Source: Segetibacter sp. (lineage in GTDB: Bacteria > Bacteroidota > Bacteroidia > Chitinophagales > Chitinophagaceae). Taken from it: DNA of 25,316 bases. Positions 7,276 through 16,190 of this stretch are shown in pieces (the stretch's first letter is position 1; each line of letters begins with the position of its first letter). The notes beneath the pieces are model-generated. The model did not search any database. It worked only from the letters and a program-made list of their open reading frames with translations, and had not been told where the DNA came from. Location of the stretch: contig JASLBT010000234.1 of assembly GCA_030146445.1 (NCBI GenBank), positions 1 through 25,316 on the forward strand, read 5' to 3'. Both the position numbers and the translations under genes were made by a program.

Positions 7276-7932
7276 ATGACCATTCATAAAGAAGGATATA
7301 AAAGCATAGGTATTGCCGCGTTGATCTTTGGTATTATCAACGTGGTATCTTTTATCTTCTTAAGTGCACAGTACCCCATTATTGCAAGCATTATTTTTTG
7401 GAGCAGTTTGCTTTTGTTTCTTTTTATCGTCTCCTTTTTCAGGATTCCTTATCGAAATATGATCAGTGGCGAACAGCAGGTGATCTGCCCCGCCGACGGC
7501 AAGGTGGTTGTAATCGAAGAGATTACAGATGAAGAATACTTTAAAGATCGGCGCATACAGGTGAGTATATTCATGAGTCCTGCAAACGTACACGTAAACC
7601 GTAACCCCGTTAGCGGTGAAGTCGTATATAGTAAATATCATAAAGGCAAATACCTGGTAGCCTGGCATCCGAAATCTTCAACAGAAAACGAACGCCATAG
7701 TGTTGTTATAGAAAACGAGAAGGGTAGCATATTAGTGAAACAAATTGCAGGCGCGCTGGCCAAGCGTATCGTAAACTATCTATCCGCCGGCCAGGCCGTA
7801 GAGCAGGGCGCGGAAATGGGTTTCATTAAGTTTGGTAGCAGGGTGGACGTCCTATTACCACCAGGAACAAAGGTGGAAGTATCGTTAAACCAAAAGGTAA
7901 AAGGTGGCGTCACCGTTCTTGCAAGATTCTGA
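7276..7932 (+). CDS. psd: Phosphatidylserine decarboxylase family protein
   Basis: A 218-residue pyruvoyl enzyme that decarboxylates phosphatidylserine to phosphatidylethanolamine, the main Bacteroidota phospholipid. Two hydrophobic segments (about 12-30 and 35-54) anchor it in the inner membrane. Autoproteolysis should occur between Gly187 and Ser188 in KFGSRVDV, Ser188 becoming the pyruvoyl group. Asp74 (CPADGK), His106 (NVHVNR) and His141 (ERHSVVIE) are the conserved processing and substrate residues. The size matches the short type II/archaeal-like Psd class. ATG 7276 is preferred over the adjacent upstream TTG. The partner phosphatidylserine synthase gene is not in the window. Confidence 0.93.
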   Translation: MTIHKEGYKSIGIAALIFGIINVVSFIFLSAQYPIIASIIFWSSLLLFLFIVSFFRIPYRNMISGEQQVICPADGKVVVIEEITDEEYFKDRRIQVSIFMSPANVHVNRNPVSGEVVYSKYHKGKYLVAWHPKSSTENERHSVVIENEKGSILVKQIAGALAKRIVNYLSAGQAVEQGAEMGFIKFGSRVDVLLPPGTKVEVSLNQKVKGGVTVLARF

Positions 7933-8272
7933 TCTTGTATTGCTATACTTACCTGCCGATTGTTTACTCCCCGGTTAATCGCATTCCATTCCTTTCTGTA
8001 ATTGTAGATTTTTGTTTTTGCAGGCCGATGTGAGCATGTATTTAGTGCCCTGGTATTATTGCTGGCTAATTGTTCAAAAAAGTTAATACGGTTGAAGAGT
8101 GCGACGCAACAGGAGACACATCAAGGAATCTAAAGCCCGGACCATAAAAAAGCCATAATGTGCAAGTGAATGAAGTCAGTCTGATTTGCCCCGGCGGTTT
8201 TATTTCGTACAAGTACAACAAACGAGGGAAGGAAAAACCGTGCAGTGCAATGACCACGAAAAACAGCTTAAA
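7933..8272. other. Intergenic, nothing recognised
   Basis: 340 bases between the decarboxylase and the 82-residue protein gene. Open frames here are short and lack starts with sensible context. No terminator, repeat or RNA gene was found, and no clear TAnnTTTG box. Confidence 0.4.
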
Positions 8273-8521
8273 ATGAACGACACCTTTGACATACCGGTAG
8301 TTTATAACAATGGTGAGTTGCTGCTTAAGGCGCAGCTGATCAAGGCTGGTTATATCTACAAATTCAATGTTGAAGTAGGAGATGCGAACATCATGTTTGA
8401 GCCTGATGAAGAAAACAACTACCGTGCGGTGGTTGAGCCGGAGAAGTTGCCGGGTTACAAAAACGTGAATACAGGTCTATTGCAGGCAATTGCCGGTACG
8501 CTTGAAGAGTTGGTAAAATAG
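8273..8521 (+). CDS. Small hypothetical protein
   Basis: An 82-residue soluble protein with no recognised domain. It has a beta-rich pattern (FDIPVVYNNGELLLKAQLIKAGYIYKFNVEV) followed by an acidic segment and a C-terminal amphipathic helix (LLQAIAGTLEELVK). There is no signal peptide or membrane segment. An in-frame start 29 codons upstream exists, but the ATG at 8273 begins where the ordered-looking sequence begins. It converges with the YjjG gene, the two stops being 14 nt apart. Codon use and length are consistent with a real gene; I recall similar short proteins in Chitinophagaceae but cannot name a family. Confidence 0.65.
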   Translation: MNDTFDIPVVYNNGELLLKAQLIKAGYIYKFNVEVGDANIMFEPDEENNYRAVVEPEKLPGYKNVNTGLLQAIAGTLEELVK

Positions 8522-8535
8522 CTACTCCTAAACGC

Positions 8536-9231
8536 TTAAAGTATATTCTCCAGCTCTCTGAGGTGATAGATGATGTGCGTTGGCTTGAGGGTTGTTTCTT
8601 CGCGGATGTGGTTCACAAAAATGGCGTCCATTCCGGCGTTGAGGGCGCCGGAAATATCTGCATCAAGGTTATCACCAAGCATGACGCTTTCATCGAGGGA
8701 AGCCCCTGTTTGCGACAACGCAAAGTCGAAAATTTCTTTTTTAGGTTTCAAACTGTTGGCTAGTTCCGAGGTAATTACCGCCCTGAAGTAATGCGCGATG
8801 TTTGCTGTTTTCAACTTTCCCCATTGAATCTTCTCAAAACCATTGGTGATCAGGTGGAGCTGGTAGCCCTTGCCGGTAAGGTATTCCAGGATCTCTATGG
8901 TATGTGGAAACAGTTCTTTTTGACCAGGCAATATTTCCAGGAAATCTGTACTGAGTTGTTTCGCCAGTTTTTCATCCCCACGTTTAAATTCGAGGAGTGC
9001 ATGCCACATCCTCTTCCACTTTAACTCTTCCTGCCTGATAAAGCCATGGTGATACCGGTCCCATAATCGCTTGTTGTGAAACGAATAGGCAGTGAAAAAC
9101 TCCTCGAAGGCGGGCGTTATGGTTTCATAAAGCCGGTGTGTTTCAAACAGCTCCTTCAACGTAGTTTTTGCATTCGTCTCAAAATCCCACAGGGTATGGT
9201 CAAGGTCGAAAAACAGGTGTCTGTAGCGCAT
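8536..9231 (-). CDS. yjjG: YjjG family noncanonical pyrimidine nucleotidase (HAD superfamily)
   Basis: A 231-residue haloacid dehalogenase-type 5'-nucleotidase. The YjjG group removes phosphate from noncanonical pyrimidine nucleotides such as 5-substituted dUMP, a house-cleaning role. HAD motif I is FFDLDHTLWDF (nucleophile Asp9, acid/base Asp11); motif II is the LITNG threonine; motif III is the lysine in SLKPKKEIFDFA; motif IV is MLGDNLDADISGA. The helical cap (about 15-100) is typical of subclass I. DHTLWDFE after the nucleophile is characteristic of YjjG. It is cytoplasmic, single-gene, and convergent with the 82-residue gene. Its ATG is 137 nt from the divergent SDR gene. Confidence 0.93.
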   Translation of the reverse strand: MRYRHLFFDLDHTLWDFETNAKTTLKELFETHRLYETITPAFEEFFTAYSFHNKRLWDRYHHGFIRQEELKWKRMWHALLEFKRGDEKLAKQLSTDFLEILPGQKELFPHTIEILEYLTGKGYQLHLITNGFEKIQWGKLKTANIAHYFRAVITSELANSLKPKKEIFDFALSQTGASLDESVMLGDNLDADISGALNAGMDAIFVNHIREETTLKPTHIIYHLRELENIL

Positions 9232-9368
9232 GGGTGAAATTACAAAAGTAAGCGTGCAAAGTTCGGACCCGCGGCTAACTGCAGCGCCGATCCACCGGAT
9301 GAGCGATAACTGAGTAGAACGTAGCGAAGCCCAAAAAAAGTTCTTACTTCGTGTGTTTAATCTAAGTC

Positions 9369-10070
9369 ATGAATGTAATTATCACGGGGGCTTCCAAAGG
9401 AATAGGACGTGCCATTGCTGAACGATACGCTGCTGCCGGTGCAAACCTGGTGGTTTGTGCCCGCAGCGAAACAGATCTGTATGCGATGATGAACGAACTG
9501 CAAACGAAATATCCCAACTGTTCAGTCAGGGCAAAAGCTGCGGATCTTAGCCTGCGGGATGATCTCGATGCCTTTGGCAACTGGCTTTTGGAAAAAGATC
9601 TGGTGCCCGGTATACTCGTAAACAATGCCGGGCAATTTTTACCCGGAAGCATTCACAACGAAGCAGCAGGTACGCTCGAACAAATGATAGCAGTAAATCT
9701 TTATAGTGCTTATCATCTTAGCCGTATGCTGCTGCCGCGCATGATGCAAACCAGGAGTGGTCATATCTTTAACATGTGTTCTGTTGCTTCGCTAAATGCG
9801 TACTCTAACGGCGGCTCTTATAGCATCAGCAAGTTTGCTTTGCTCGGGTTTTCGAAAAACCTCCGGGAAGAAATGAAGCAATACAACATTAAGGTTACTG
9901 CTGTAATACCAGGTGCAACAATGACCGCAAGTTGGGAAGGCGCGGGCATTGATCCGCAGAGAATAATGGATTCGAAAGACGTTGCTGAGATGATCTATGC
10001 CGCATCGCAGTTGTCGCCTATGGCTGTTGTCGAGGACATCATTCTAAGGCCGCAATTGGGCGACCTTTAA
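9369..10070 (+). CDS. Short-chain dehydrogenase/reductase (SDR)
   Basis: A 233-residue classical SDR oxidoreductase with a Rossmann fold. The cofactor motif TGASKGIG is at 6-13, with an Arg (CARSETDL, Arg32) after beta-2 that suggests NADP(H). The structural motif NNAG is at 85-88. The catalytic tetrad is Asn110, Ser138, Tyr151 and Lys155 (YSISK). Substrate is unknown. FabG-like or sepiapterin-reductase-like activities are possible, but fatty-acid genes are not adjacent. It starts at ATG 9369 and stands alone between the divergent YjjG gene and pheS, which follows after 183 nt. Confidence 0.92.
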   Translation: MNVIITGASKGIGRAIAERYAAAGANLVVCARSETDLYAMMNELQTKYPNCSVRAKAADLSLRDDLDAFGNWLLEKDLVPGILVNNAGQFLPGSIHNEAAGTLEQMIAVNLYSAYHLSRMLLPRMMQTRSGHIFNMCSVASLNAYSNGGSYSISKFALLGFSKNLREEMKQYNIKVTAVIPGATMTASWEGAGIDPQRIMDSKDVAEMIYAASQLSPMAVVEDIILRPQLGDL

Positions 10071-10253
10071 GCTAGTTAAAACCAGTCCGGCGATCCACGG
10101 GTTCCTGTGCACAGTTGTCATCAGGAAAAGTGATCTATGTTATGTGGTTATACCAGTGGGCGGCAGGTTGATTAAAAGCGGCGATAAATAGCTGAAAAGC
10201 ACCAGACGATCCCGTGTCAGCCGGCGTATTTTCAACTTCATTATCTTCGTGGC

Positions 10254-11285
10254 ATGGAAGAACTACTGCAAAAAATTGACACTTATAAACAGGAAATCGA
10301 TGCGGCAAAAGTTACCAATGCCGAAGAGTTGGAATCATTTCGGATCAGGTATTTGGGAACAAAGGGGCTCGTGAAAACGGTAATGGCTGAGATGAAGAAT
10401 GTTCCGGCAGACAAGCGTAAGGATTTCGGCCTCCTGTTAAACGAGTTCAAACAATTTGCAGAAGACAAGTTAGAAGCACTGAAGATTGCAGCTGTCACCC
10501 CGATGGGCTCTTCGGCTCCGGAGCAGGACTGGTCGTTGCCCGGTGACCCGGTGATTGTCGGTACCCGTCATCCACTCAGCATTGTTCGGAACCAGATCGT
10601 ATCCATTTACAAAAGGTTAGGTTTCGCCGTAGCCGAAGGCCCTGAAATAGAAGATGACTGGCACAACTTTACTGCGCTGAATCTTCCCGAAAACCATCCT
10701 GCGCGCGATATGCAGGATACCTTTTACCTCAACCAAAATCCTGATTACCTGCTGCGCACACACACCAGCAGTGTACAAGCGAGGGTCATGGAAAAACAAC
10801 GTCCGCCCATTCGCATTGTTTGCCCCGGCCGTGTTTACCGTAATGAAACGATAAGTGCACGTGCTCACTGCTTTTTTCACCAGGTAGAAGGCCTTTACGT
10901 GGATGAAGAAGTAAGCTTCGCCGATCTGAAGCAAACACTTTATTTTTTCGTGAAAGAGATGTTTGGTGCTGATGTAAAGATCCGCTTCCGGCCAAGCTAC
11001 TTCCCGTTTACAGAGCCCAGTGCTGAAATGGATATTAGCTGCACGGTTTGTGGGGGAAAAGGATGCAGCCTTTGTAAGCACACGGGCTGGGTAGAAATTT
11101 TGGGTTGTGGAATGGTACACCCAAAGATGTTGGAAAACTTCAAAATAGATCCCGAAAAATATACCGGTTTTGCGTTTGGTATGGGCATCGAGCGAATCTG
11201 CCAGCTAAAGTACCGGATCAACGATCTCCGCCTGTATTCTCAAAACGACATCAGGTTTCTTCGGCAGTTTACGGGTGCCATCTAA
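10254..11285 (+). CDS. pheS: Phenylalanine--tRNA ligase subunit alpha
   Basis: The catalytic alpha subunit (343 residues) of the alpha2beta2 enzyme charging tRNA-Phe. The N-terminal coiled coil (about 1-90) binds tRNA. The class II core includes motif 2 (RVYRNETISARAHCFFHQVEGL) and motif 3 (FAFGMGIERICQLKY) near the C-terminus. A four-cysteine insertion (SCTVCGGKGCSLCKHTGW), probably a zinc site, sits before motif 3, as usual for this lineage. The pheT gene is not adjacent, which is common in Bacteroidota. A near-consensus -7 box TATCTTCG at 10242-10249 lies just before the ATG, so the mRNA may be nearly leaderless, though no -33 box is visible. Confidence 0.97.
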   Translation: MEELLQKIDTYKQEIDAAKVTNAEELESFRIRYLGTKGLVKTVMAEMKNVPADKRKDFGLLLNEFKQFAEDKLEALKIAAVTPMGSSAPEQDWSLPGDPVIVGTRHPLSIVRNQIVSIYKRLGFAVAEGPEIEDDWHNFTALNLPENHPARDMQDTFYLNQNPDYLLRTHTSSVQARVMEKQRPPIRIVCPGRVYRNETISARAHCFFHQVEGLYVDEEVSFADLKQTLYFFVKEMFGADVKIRFRPSYFPFTEPSAEMDISCTVCGGKGCSLCKHTGWVEILGCGMVHPKMLENFKIDPEKYTGFAFGMGIERICQLKYRINDLRLYSQNDIRFLRQFTGAI

Positions 11286-11681
11286 ATAATCAGCCTGCCT
11301 GTAGCATCCAAAATAACATTCCCGGCTTGCTGTTTATTTGATCAATGATGATTTTGTTGATCATGTAATTACCTGGAAAATAGTTTGTATTCGGCTGCCC
11401 GGGAATCTATAAGTTTAAAAAGCTGTTAAAATAGCTAAATTCTACCTGTCGCTTAGATGTATGCATTAGATATCAGTGGAAAACACATAGGTATTCAGCA
11501 CGTACATTTCTCTTTCATTACCAATGCAATCCGGTGAATAAACCATTTTGGTGATGCGATCAGTGCGGCTTTTTCTGTGGGCCCTTGGTTACCGGAATGC
11601 CAAGGTTTCGCTTCGGCACGAAAGTGGTGTAATCGTTATTGGCGTATCTTTCACCTTTTAATTCCACTTCAACATTCGCGC
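11286..11681. other. Intergenic region upstream of the desaturase
   Basis: 396 bases. Contents: an inverted repeat TGATCAA/TTGATCA (11339-11363); a weak promoter candidate TTTG (11384-11387), 22-nt spacer, TAAGTTTA (11410-11417); and two adjacent small hairpins CCTTGG/CCAAGG (11583-11605) and TTTCG/CGAAA (11606-11623). If that promoter is used the desaturase mRNA has a leader of about 250 nt containing both hairpins. The open frame runs upstream of 11682 but shows no family similarity. Confidence 0.4.
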
Positions 11682-12494
11682 ATGGCAGTCATTCTCACTT
11701 TCTTCTTTACCCATTGGTTTCTTTCTTTGTTTTTTCACTCTTTTTTCCTTCATCGTTATGCTTCTCACCAAATGTATAATGTTACACCATGGTGGGAGAG
11801 GATATTTTATTTTAGCACATGGTTCGTACAAGGATCTTCCTTTCTAGTGCCACGCGCCTACGCGGTTATGCACCGGATGCACCACACCTACAGCGATACT
11901 GAAATGGATCCGCATTCACCACACTTCTTCAAGGATGTTTATCACATGATGATTCATACTGCGGCAATTTACCGCAGGTTTCTTACGGGCGAAAACCTTC
12001 CTGATCCTCAGTTTACCAGGGAGTACCTGCCTATCTGGAAGAGTCTCGATAAGTTTGGCAGCAGTAACATTGTTCGCGTCACTTTCATGATTGCTTACAC
12101 CGCAGTTTACTTTTATTTCGCCCCGAGCTATTGGTGGTTCCTGTTATTGCCGATCCACTTTTTGATGGGTCCGATCCAGGGAGCAATCGTGAACTGGTTT
12201 GGTCACAAACTTGGTTATAGCAATTACAACAATGGCGATCACTCCCGTAATACTACACCCTGGGGCGTATTGCTCATGGGTGAGCTTTTCCAAAACAATC
12301 ACCACCACGCTAAGTCAAATCCAAACTTTGCTCGCAAGTGGTATGAATTCGACACCACTTACCTTGTAATGAAAGGCATGCACTTTTTTGGCATCATTAA
12401 GTTAAAGCCGCTTGAAGTTCAGCACAGCCACGAGGCTCATGGCTCCGAAAGAGTGGTTCAACACGAACGCCGCACGCAGATGTTAGAGCAATAG
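11682..12494 (+). CDS. Acyl-CoA/fatty acid desaturase
   Basis: A 270-residue membrane di-iron desaturase (stearoyl-CoA/delta-9 type) that introduces a cis double bond into acyl chains and so controls membrane fluidity. The histidine boxes are present: HRYASH (24-29), HRMHHTYSD (His64, His67, His68) and NNHHH (205-209), with the accessory NWFGH (171-175). Hydrophobic segments lie at about 4-22, 42-58, 133-148 and 150-168. ATG 11682 gives the usual short N-terminus before the first membrane segment; the 35 upstream in-frame codons do not resemble the family. The gene is single and closed by the terminator at 12554-12583. Confidence 0.93.
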   Translation: MAVILTFFFTHWFLSLFFHSFFLHRYASHQMYNVTPWWERIFYFSTWFVQGSSFLVPRAYAVMHRMHHTYSDTEMDPHSPHFFKDVYHMMIHTAAIYRRFLTGENLPDPQFTREYLPIWKSLDKFGSSNIVRVTFMIAYTAVYFYFAPSYWWFLLLPIHFLMGPIQGAIVNWFGHKLGYSNYNNGDHSRNTTPWGVLLMGELFQNNHHHAKSNPNFARKWYEFDTTYLVMKGMHFFGIIKLKPLEVQHSHEAHGSERVVQHERRTQMLEQ

Positions 12495-12553
12495 GCAACA
12501 TCTATAGACAAATTCACAAATGTAAATTTGTTTGCTACCTCATACTCACTTAG

Positions 12554-12583
12554 AAAGGGTTCTGCAATGCGGAACCCTTTTTT
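12554..12583 (+). terminator. Intrinsic terminator of the desaturase gene
   Basis: AAAGGGTTCTGC (12554-12565) pairs with GCGGAACCCTTT (12569-12580) with one T-G wobble and a 3-base loop, ending in a run of six T (12578-12583). It lies 60 nt after the desaturase stop. Confidence 0.88.
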
Positions 12584-12663
12584 ACGTTCTGCCATTTATC
12601 ATGGCTCTTTTAAATACAACAGCCTAATTTTACAGTTATCGCATCGCGGCGGTTAAAGCTAAT

Positions 12664-13515
12664 ATGATCGAAAGCATTTGTATATGCGGGGCAGGGACGA
12701 TGGGTAGCGGGATAGCGCAGGTATGTGCCATGGCAGGCTTTCAGACCGTGCAGTTTGATGTTAATACAAGAATGCTGGAGAACAGCCAGCGTTCAATTAA
12801 GGCCAATTTAGAGATACTCGTTAGCAAAGCAAAACTTAATGTTGATGAGATCCCACGCATACTCTCCAGGCTGCGGTTTACGTCCGGTATCACAGAGTGT
12901 GTTGCCGACGTAGTTATTGAAGCGATCATAGAAGACGAGGAGGAAAAAGTTAGCCTGTTCAACAAACTTGCAGCTGTGAACAAACCTGGAACCATCTTCG
13001 CCACCAATACTTCTTCTATACCGGTCAGTGCTATCGGTGCAAAGGTCAATAATCCAACCCGGTTGGTTGGAATGCACTTCTTTAATCCGGCTCCATTACT
13101 CAGGTTGGTAGAAGTGGTTAAGGGAGCAGAAACATCCCAGGAGGCTGTAGATGTAGTTTACCAGCTCGCACTAACGCTGGGTAAAATGCCCGTGGTTTGC
13201 AACGACAGCCCTGGCTTCATTGTAAACAGGGTAGCGCGGCCATACTATCTTGAGGCGTTGAAAATGTTAGCCCGGGGTGATCTGACCGTGGAAACAGTCG
13301 ACAGAATCATGGAAGCTAACGGTTTCAAGATGGGACCATTCAGGTTGGTCGATCTGATAGGTATGGACGTTAACTACCAGGTAAGCACATTAGTATGGGA
13401 AGCACTTGGTAAGCCACCGCGGCTTGCTCCGTCGAAATTACAGAAGCAGGTTCTTGACGCAGGAAAGCTCGGCAGGAAGTCGGGTGAGGGATTTTACCAT
13501 TACAACAAATTATAA
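12664..13515 (+). CDS. 3-hydroxyacyl-CoA (3-hydroxybutyryl-CoA) dehydrogenase
   Basis: A 283-residue NAD(P)-dependent dehydrogenase of the Hbd/PaaH type that interconverts 3-hydroxyacyl-CoA and 3-oxoacyl-CoA, in beta-oxidation, butyrate or phenylacetate metabolism. The N-terminal Rossmann motif GAGTMGSG is at 9-15. The catalytic His138 (GMHFFNP) and Glu150 (RLVEVV) form the family dyad. NDSPGFIVNR begins the C-terminal dimerisation domain and LGRKSGEGFYHY closes it. It lies 14 nt upstream of the epimerase-like gene on the same strand, so the two are probably co-transcribed. The pathway is not fixed by context; a partial acyl-CoA dehydrogenase lies about 11 kb away. Confidence 0.93.
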   Translation: MIESICICGAGTMGSGIAQVCAMAGFQTVQFDVNTRMLENSQRSIKANLEILVSKAKLNVDEIPRILSRLRFTSGITECVADVVIEAIIEDEEEKVSLFNKLAAVNKPGTIFATNTSSIPVSAIGAKVNNPTRLVGMHFFNPAPLLRLVEVVKGAETSQEAVDVVYQLALTLGKMPVVCNDSPGFIVNRVARPYYLEALKMLARGDLTVETVDRIMEANGFKMGPFRLVDLIGMDVNYQVSTLVWEALGKPPRLAPSKLQKQVLDAGKLGRKSGEGFYHYNKL

Positions 13516-13529
13516 CGCAAACATCAGTT

Positions 13530-14558
13530 TTGACAGAAACACTAAGTCAGCAAGAATCTAACGGTACAGGAGCGATCCTGGTAACCGGTGGTACTGGCCT
13601 TGTGGGTTCACACCTGATCAAGACCTTGTTACAGCAGGGCGAAACAGTTAAAGCGTTGTATCGCAACAGGGTTCCCGACAGCTTTGGCAACAAAGTTCAA
13701 TGGATAAAGGGCGATATTCTCGACATCACGTCTCTTGAAGAAGCGCTAAGGGATGTGCGCCAGGTATACCACTGTGCAGCCATAATCTCCTACAATCCGG
13801 CGAAGATCAGGGAGATGTTTCGGGTAAACATCGAAGGAACAGCTAACGTGGTAAACGCCTGCTTAAATGCCGCTGTACAACATCTTTGTTTTGTTAGCTC
13901 GGTTGCTGCACTTGGTCGTAACAAAAATGGGCAGCCCGTAACAGAAGACGTGTACTGGTCTCAGGAGACCAGCAATAGCAACTACGGTAAGAGTAAATAC
14001 CTGGCTGAAATGGAAGTTTGGCGCGGTGTAGGCGAGGGCTTGCGTGCCGTAGTCGTAAACCCCTCCATCATCCTGGGTGCGGGTGACTGGACGAAAGGTT
14101 CTTCAGGAATATTTAAATCCGCTTACAACGAATTTCCCTGGTATACCGAAGGTGTAACGGGCTTTGTGGATGTAGAAGATGTGGTGAAGATCATGACAGA
14201 ACTGGTGGAGCTGGGCCTGAGCGGCGAGCGATTCATCATCAGCAGCGAAAACGTTCCATTTAAAGAAGTGTTCACAACGATGGCAAAGTCGTTCGGCAAA
14301 AAGCCACCGCATAAAAAAGTGAATCCCGTTATGGCCGGTATCGTATGGCGTCTCGAAAAGATAAAATCATTGATCAACAACACAGATCCCCTTTTAACGA
14401 AAGAGACCGCTACAAGTGCGCAGTCGATAGTGCGTTACGATAACTCAAAGTTGTTCAAATTTCTTCCTTCGTACAAGTATACACCGGTGGCACAAACGAT
14501 AGCAAGGGTCTGTGCAGAACTATCCCAGGGTATAAAAGCAGGGCTGCAGACGGCATAG
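13530..14558 (+). CDS. NAD-dependent epimerase/dehydratase family protein (extended SDR)
   Basis: A 342-residue extended short-chain dehydrogenase resembling dihydroflavonol-4-reductase-like or 3-beta-HSD-like proteins. The nucleotide motif VTGGTGLVGSH is at 18-28. The active site is Ser124 region (FVSSVAALG) with Tyr152 and Lys156 (NYGKSKYLAE). Substrate unknown. The only plausible start is TTG 13530, 14 nt after the preceding stop; no ATG precedes the Rossmann motif. Its stop (14556-14558) abuts the stop of the convergent LpxD-like gene (14559-14561) with no intervening base, so there is no room for a separate terminator between them. Confidence 0.9.
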   Translation: MTETLSQQESNGTGAILVTGGTGLVGSHLIKTLLQQGETVKALYRNRVPDSFGNKVQWIKGDILDITSLEEALRDVRQVYHCAAIISYNPAKIREMFRVNIEGTANVVNACLNAAVQHLCFVSSVAALGRNKNGQPVTEDVYWSQETSNSNYGKSKYLAEMEVWRGVGEGLRAVVVNPSIILGAGDWTKGSSGIFKSAYNEFPWYTEGVTGFVDVEDVVKIMTELVELGLSGERFIISSENVPFKEVFTTMAKSFGKKPPHKKVNPVMAGIVWRLEKIKSLINNTDPLLTKETATSAQSIVRYDNSKLFKFLPSYKYTPVAQTIARVCAELSQGIKAGLQTA

Positions 14559-15509
14559 TTACTTTCCGTCCATAACTTTTTTCCAAAGCTCGGGTATGCG
14601 CTTCACCCAAATCAACTCCCGTTTTTTAGTTACGGCATCATCTGAAGGTGAGCCCCAGACAATCTTACCAGGCGCAATGTCGACACCAACTCCGCTTTGG
14701 GCAAGCACAACGGCGTTTGCGCCGATTGTAAGCGTTTTACTTACACCTACCTGCCCCCAAAGCACCACCCCATCCTCAATCGTTGTTCCTCCTGCAATCG
14801 CAACCTGCGCCGCAAACAAGCAATTTTTTCCAACTACTACGTCGTGGGCAATATGAACCATGTTGTCGAGCCGCGAACCTTTCCCGATCCTTGTCTCAGA
14901 AGTTACACCACGGTCTATGTTACAACCTGCGCCGATTTCCACATCGTCTTCGATTACTACATTGCCGCAGCTCAGCATTTTTTTATACCACAGCTCGCGG
15001 TTCTTTTTGGTGTTGTAATAAAATGCGTCACTACCGATTACCGATCCGGACTGAATAACCACATTATCCCCGATTACTGAATAGTCAAGAATCGAAACAT
15101 TTGGATGGATGATCGTGTTTTTTCCTATTGTTACATGATGGCCAATAAACACGTTCGGCATGATCACGGTACTCTCTCCGATTACCGCGGTATCACTGAT
15201 GGACTTATCTGCCGGCTGAAATGGTCTGAAGTGATTTACTATTTTGAGATATGCTTCGAAGGGTTCTTTAACAACCAACAGCGCTTTCCCTTCCGGCACC
15301 ACAACATCTTTAGAATCGATGATAATAAAATTTGCGTTGCTATTTAAACACTTATTATAGTATTTCGGATGATCAACAAAAACGAGGTCTCCTGCTTCAA
15401 CCCGGTGTATTTCGTTTATGCCTGTTGCCTGCATGTTATTGTTGCCGATGATCTCTGCATTAATAAGTTCAGCCAGCCAATTCAAGGTTACCGGTGCAGG
15501 GAATTTCAT
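14559..15509 (-). CDS. LpxD-like UDP-3-O-acylglucosamine N-acyltransferase
   Basis: A 316-residue left-handed beta-helix acyltransferase. LpxD adds a 3-hydroxyacyl chain to UDP-3-O-acyl-glucosamine in lipid A synthesis. The N-terminal uridine-binding domain (about 1-100) includes ADKSISDTAVIG leading into hexapeptide repeats (about 103-285). The catalytic His is His222 in DNMVHIAHDVVVGKNC. It is shorter than typical LpxD, about 340 residues, and lacks the lpxC/fabZ/lpxA genes that normally accompany lpxD. It may therefore be the second, shorter LpxD paralogue that many Bacteroidota carry, rather than the main enzyme. Cytoplasmic, probably trimeric. Start ATG 15509 (MKFPAPVTLNWLAEL) is standard. 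Confidence 0.88.
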   Translation of the reverse strand: MKFPAPVTLNWLAELINAEIIGNNNMQATGINEIHRVEAGDLVFVDHPKYYNKCLNSNANFIIIDSKDVVVPEGKALLVVKEPFEAYLKIVNHFRPFQPADKSISDTAVIGESTVIMPNVFIGHHVTIGKNTIIHPNVSILDYSVIGDNVVIQSGSVIGSDAFYYNTKKNRELWYKKMLSCGNVVIEDDVEIGAGCNIDRGVTSETRIGKGSRLDNMVHIAHDVVVGKNCLFAAQVAIAGGTTIEDGVVLWGQVGVSKTLTIGANAVVLAQSGVGVDIAPGKIVWGSPSDDAVTKKRELIWVKRIPELWKKVMDGK

Positions 15510-15994
15510 ATCCGAAGTGTTTTGCCAAAGGTAGTATTTGACCTCTATACAAAGGCCCTTAATGCAAGATCCTTTGAGGAGGGTTCATGGGAGGATACAT
15601 GCTAAAAATGCGGTCGTTAAAGCAATGAGTGTAATGATGAACGATAAGATTTGCAGCAACTGAAGCGTGGAAGCCGATGGTTGCCGCAGTGGGCTAAAAT
15701 CAGCCGCCAGGCTGCACCTGGTTGCTCATACGATTATCGGTGAATGCAGCGATCTATATCGTGGAATTTCGGAGGATACGACGTGCATTCATCAGGTCTC
15801 GGCTGTTGTGCCGTGCACGATCAACCTGAGTGGTTCATTTGCGAAAAGAGCCAATAAGATCAGCCCGGCGGTACAGTTAGTAAGTTGTTTCCTTTATGTT
15901 CAGTAACGTTCACGCGAATGGTATAGCAGGGATGCAAAATTTTGTGGTTCAGCGTAAAAGCTTCACGTCGATTCAGGCGTGTTACGATTAGCAT

Positions 15995-16098
15995 TTTTGC
16001 AGAATGGCAATGATCTCTTATTGCATGTTACGGCTGGCTCTCACGCGGAGATGTAAAATAGTTTTGTGCTTTTGCAGAATCCGTCTGATCTCGTGTTG
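15995..16098 (+). repeat. Imperfect direct repeat, 75-base offset
   Basis: TTTTGCAGAAT at 15995-16005 and 16070-16080 is in both copies followed, after five unrelated bases, by TGATCTC (16011-16017 and 16086-16092) and two bases later by a T-rich TTG. The offset is exactly 75 for all matches, so it is one repeat unit with divergence. Confidence 0.55.
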
Positions 16099-16159
16099 TT
16101 TCTTTTGGAACCCTCGTTCGTAAACTGATGCTCACATGATCAAACCAGAACTTCGCTCG

Positions 16160-16190
16160 GCTGAAAGCCTTTGTTCATGCGGCTTTCGGC
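16160..16190. repeat. Inverted repeat / hairpin
   Basis: GCTGAAAGCC (16160-16169) pairs with GGCTTTCGGC (16181-16190) through ten positions, one a T-G wobble, with an 11-base loop. No T-tract follows. Confidence 0.55.

Noticed and set aside
10617..11120. Minus-strand open frame of 167 codons
   Set aside because: It is antisense to pheS and shows no domain pattern; pheS is complete on the plus strand.
10254..11285. Absence of pheT next to pheS as an anomaly
   Set aside because: Unlinked pheS and pheT are common in Bacteroidota.
15667..15906. Plus-strand open frame of 79 codons in the long gene-free region
   Set aside because: No family pattern, no upstream promoter box and no terminator after it.
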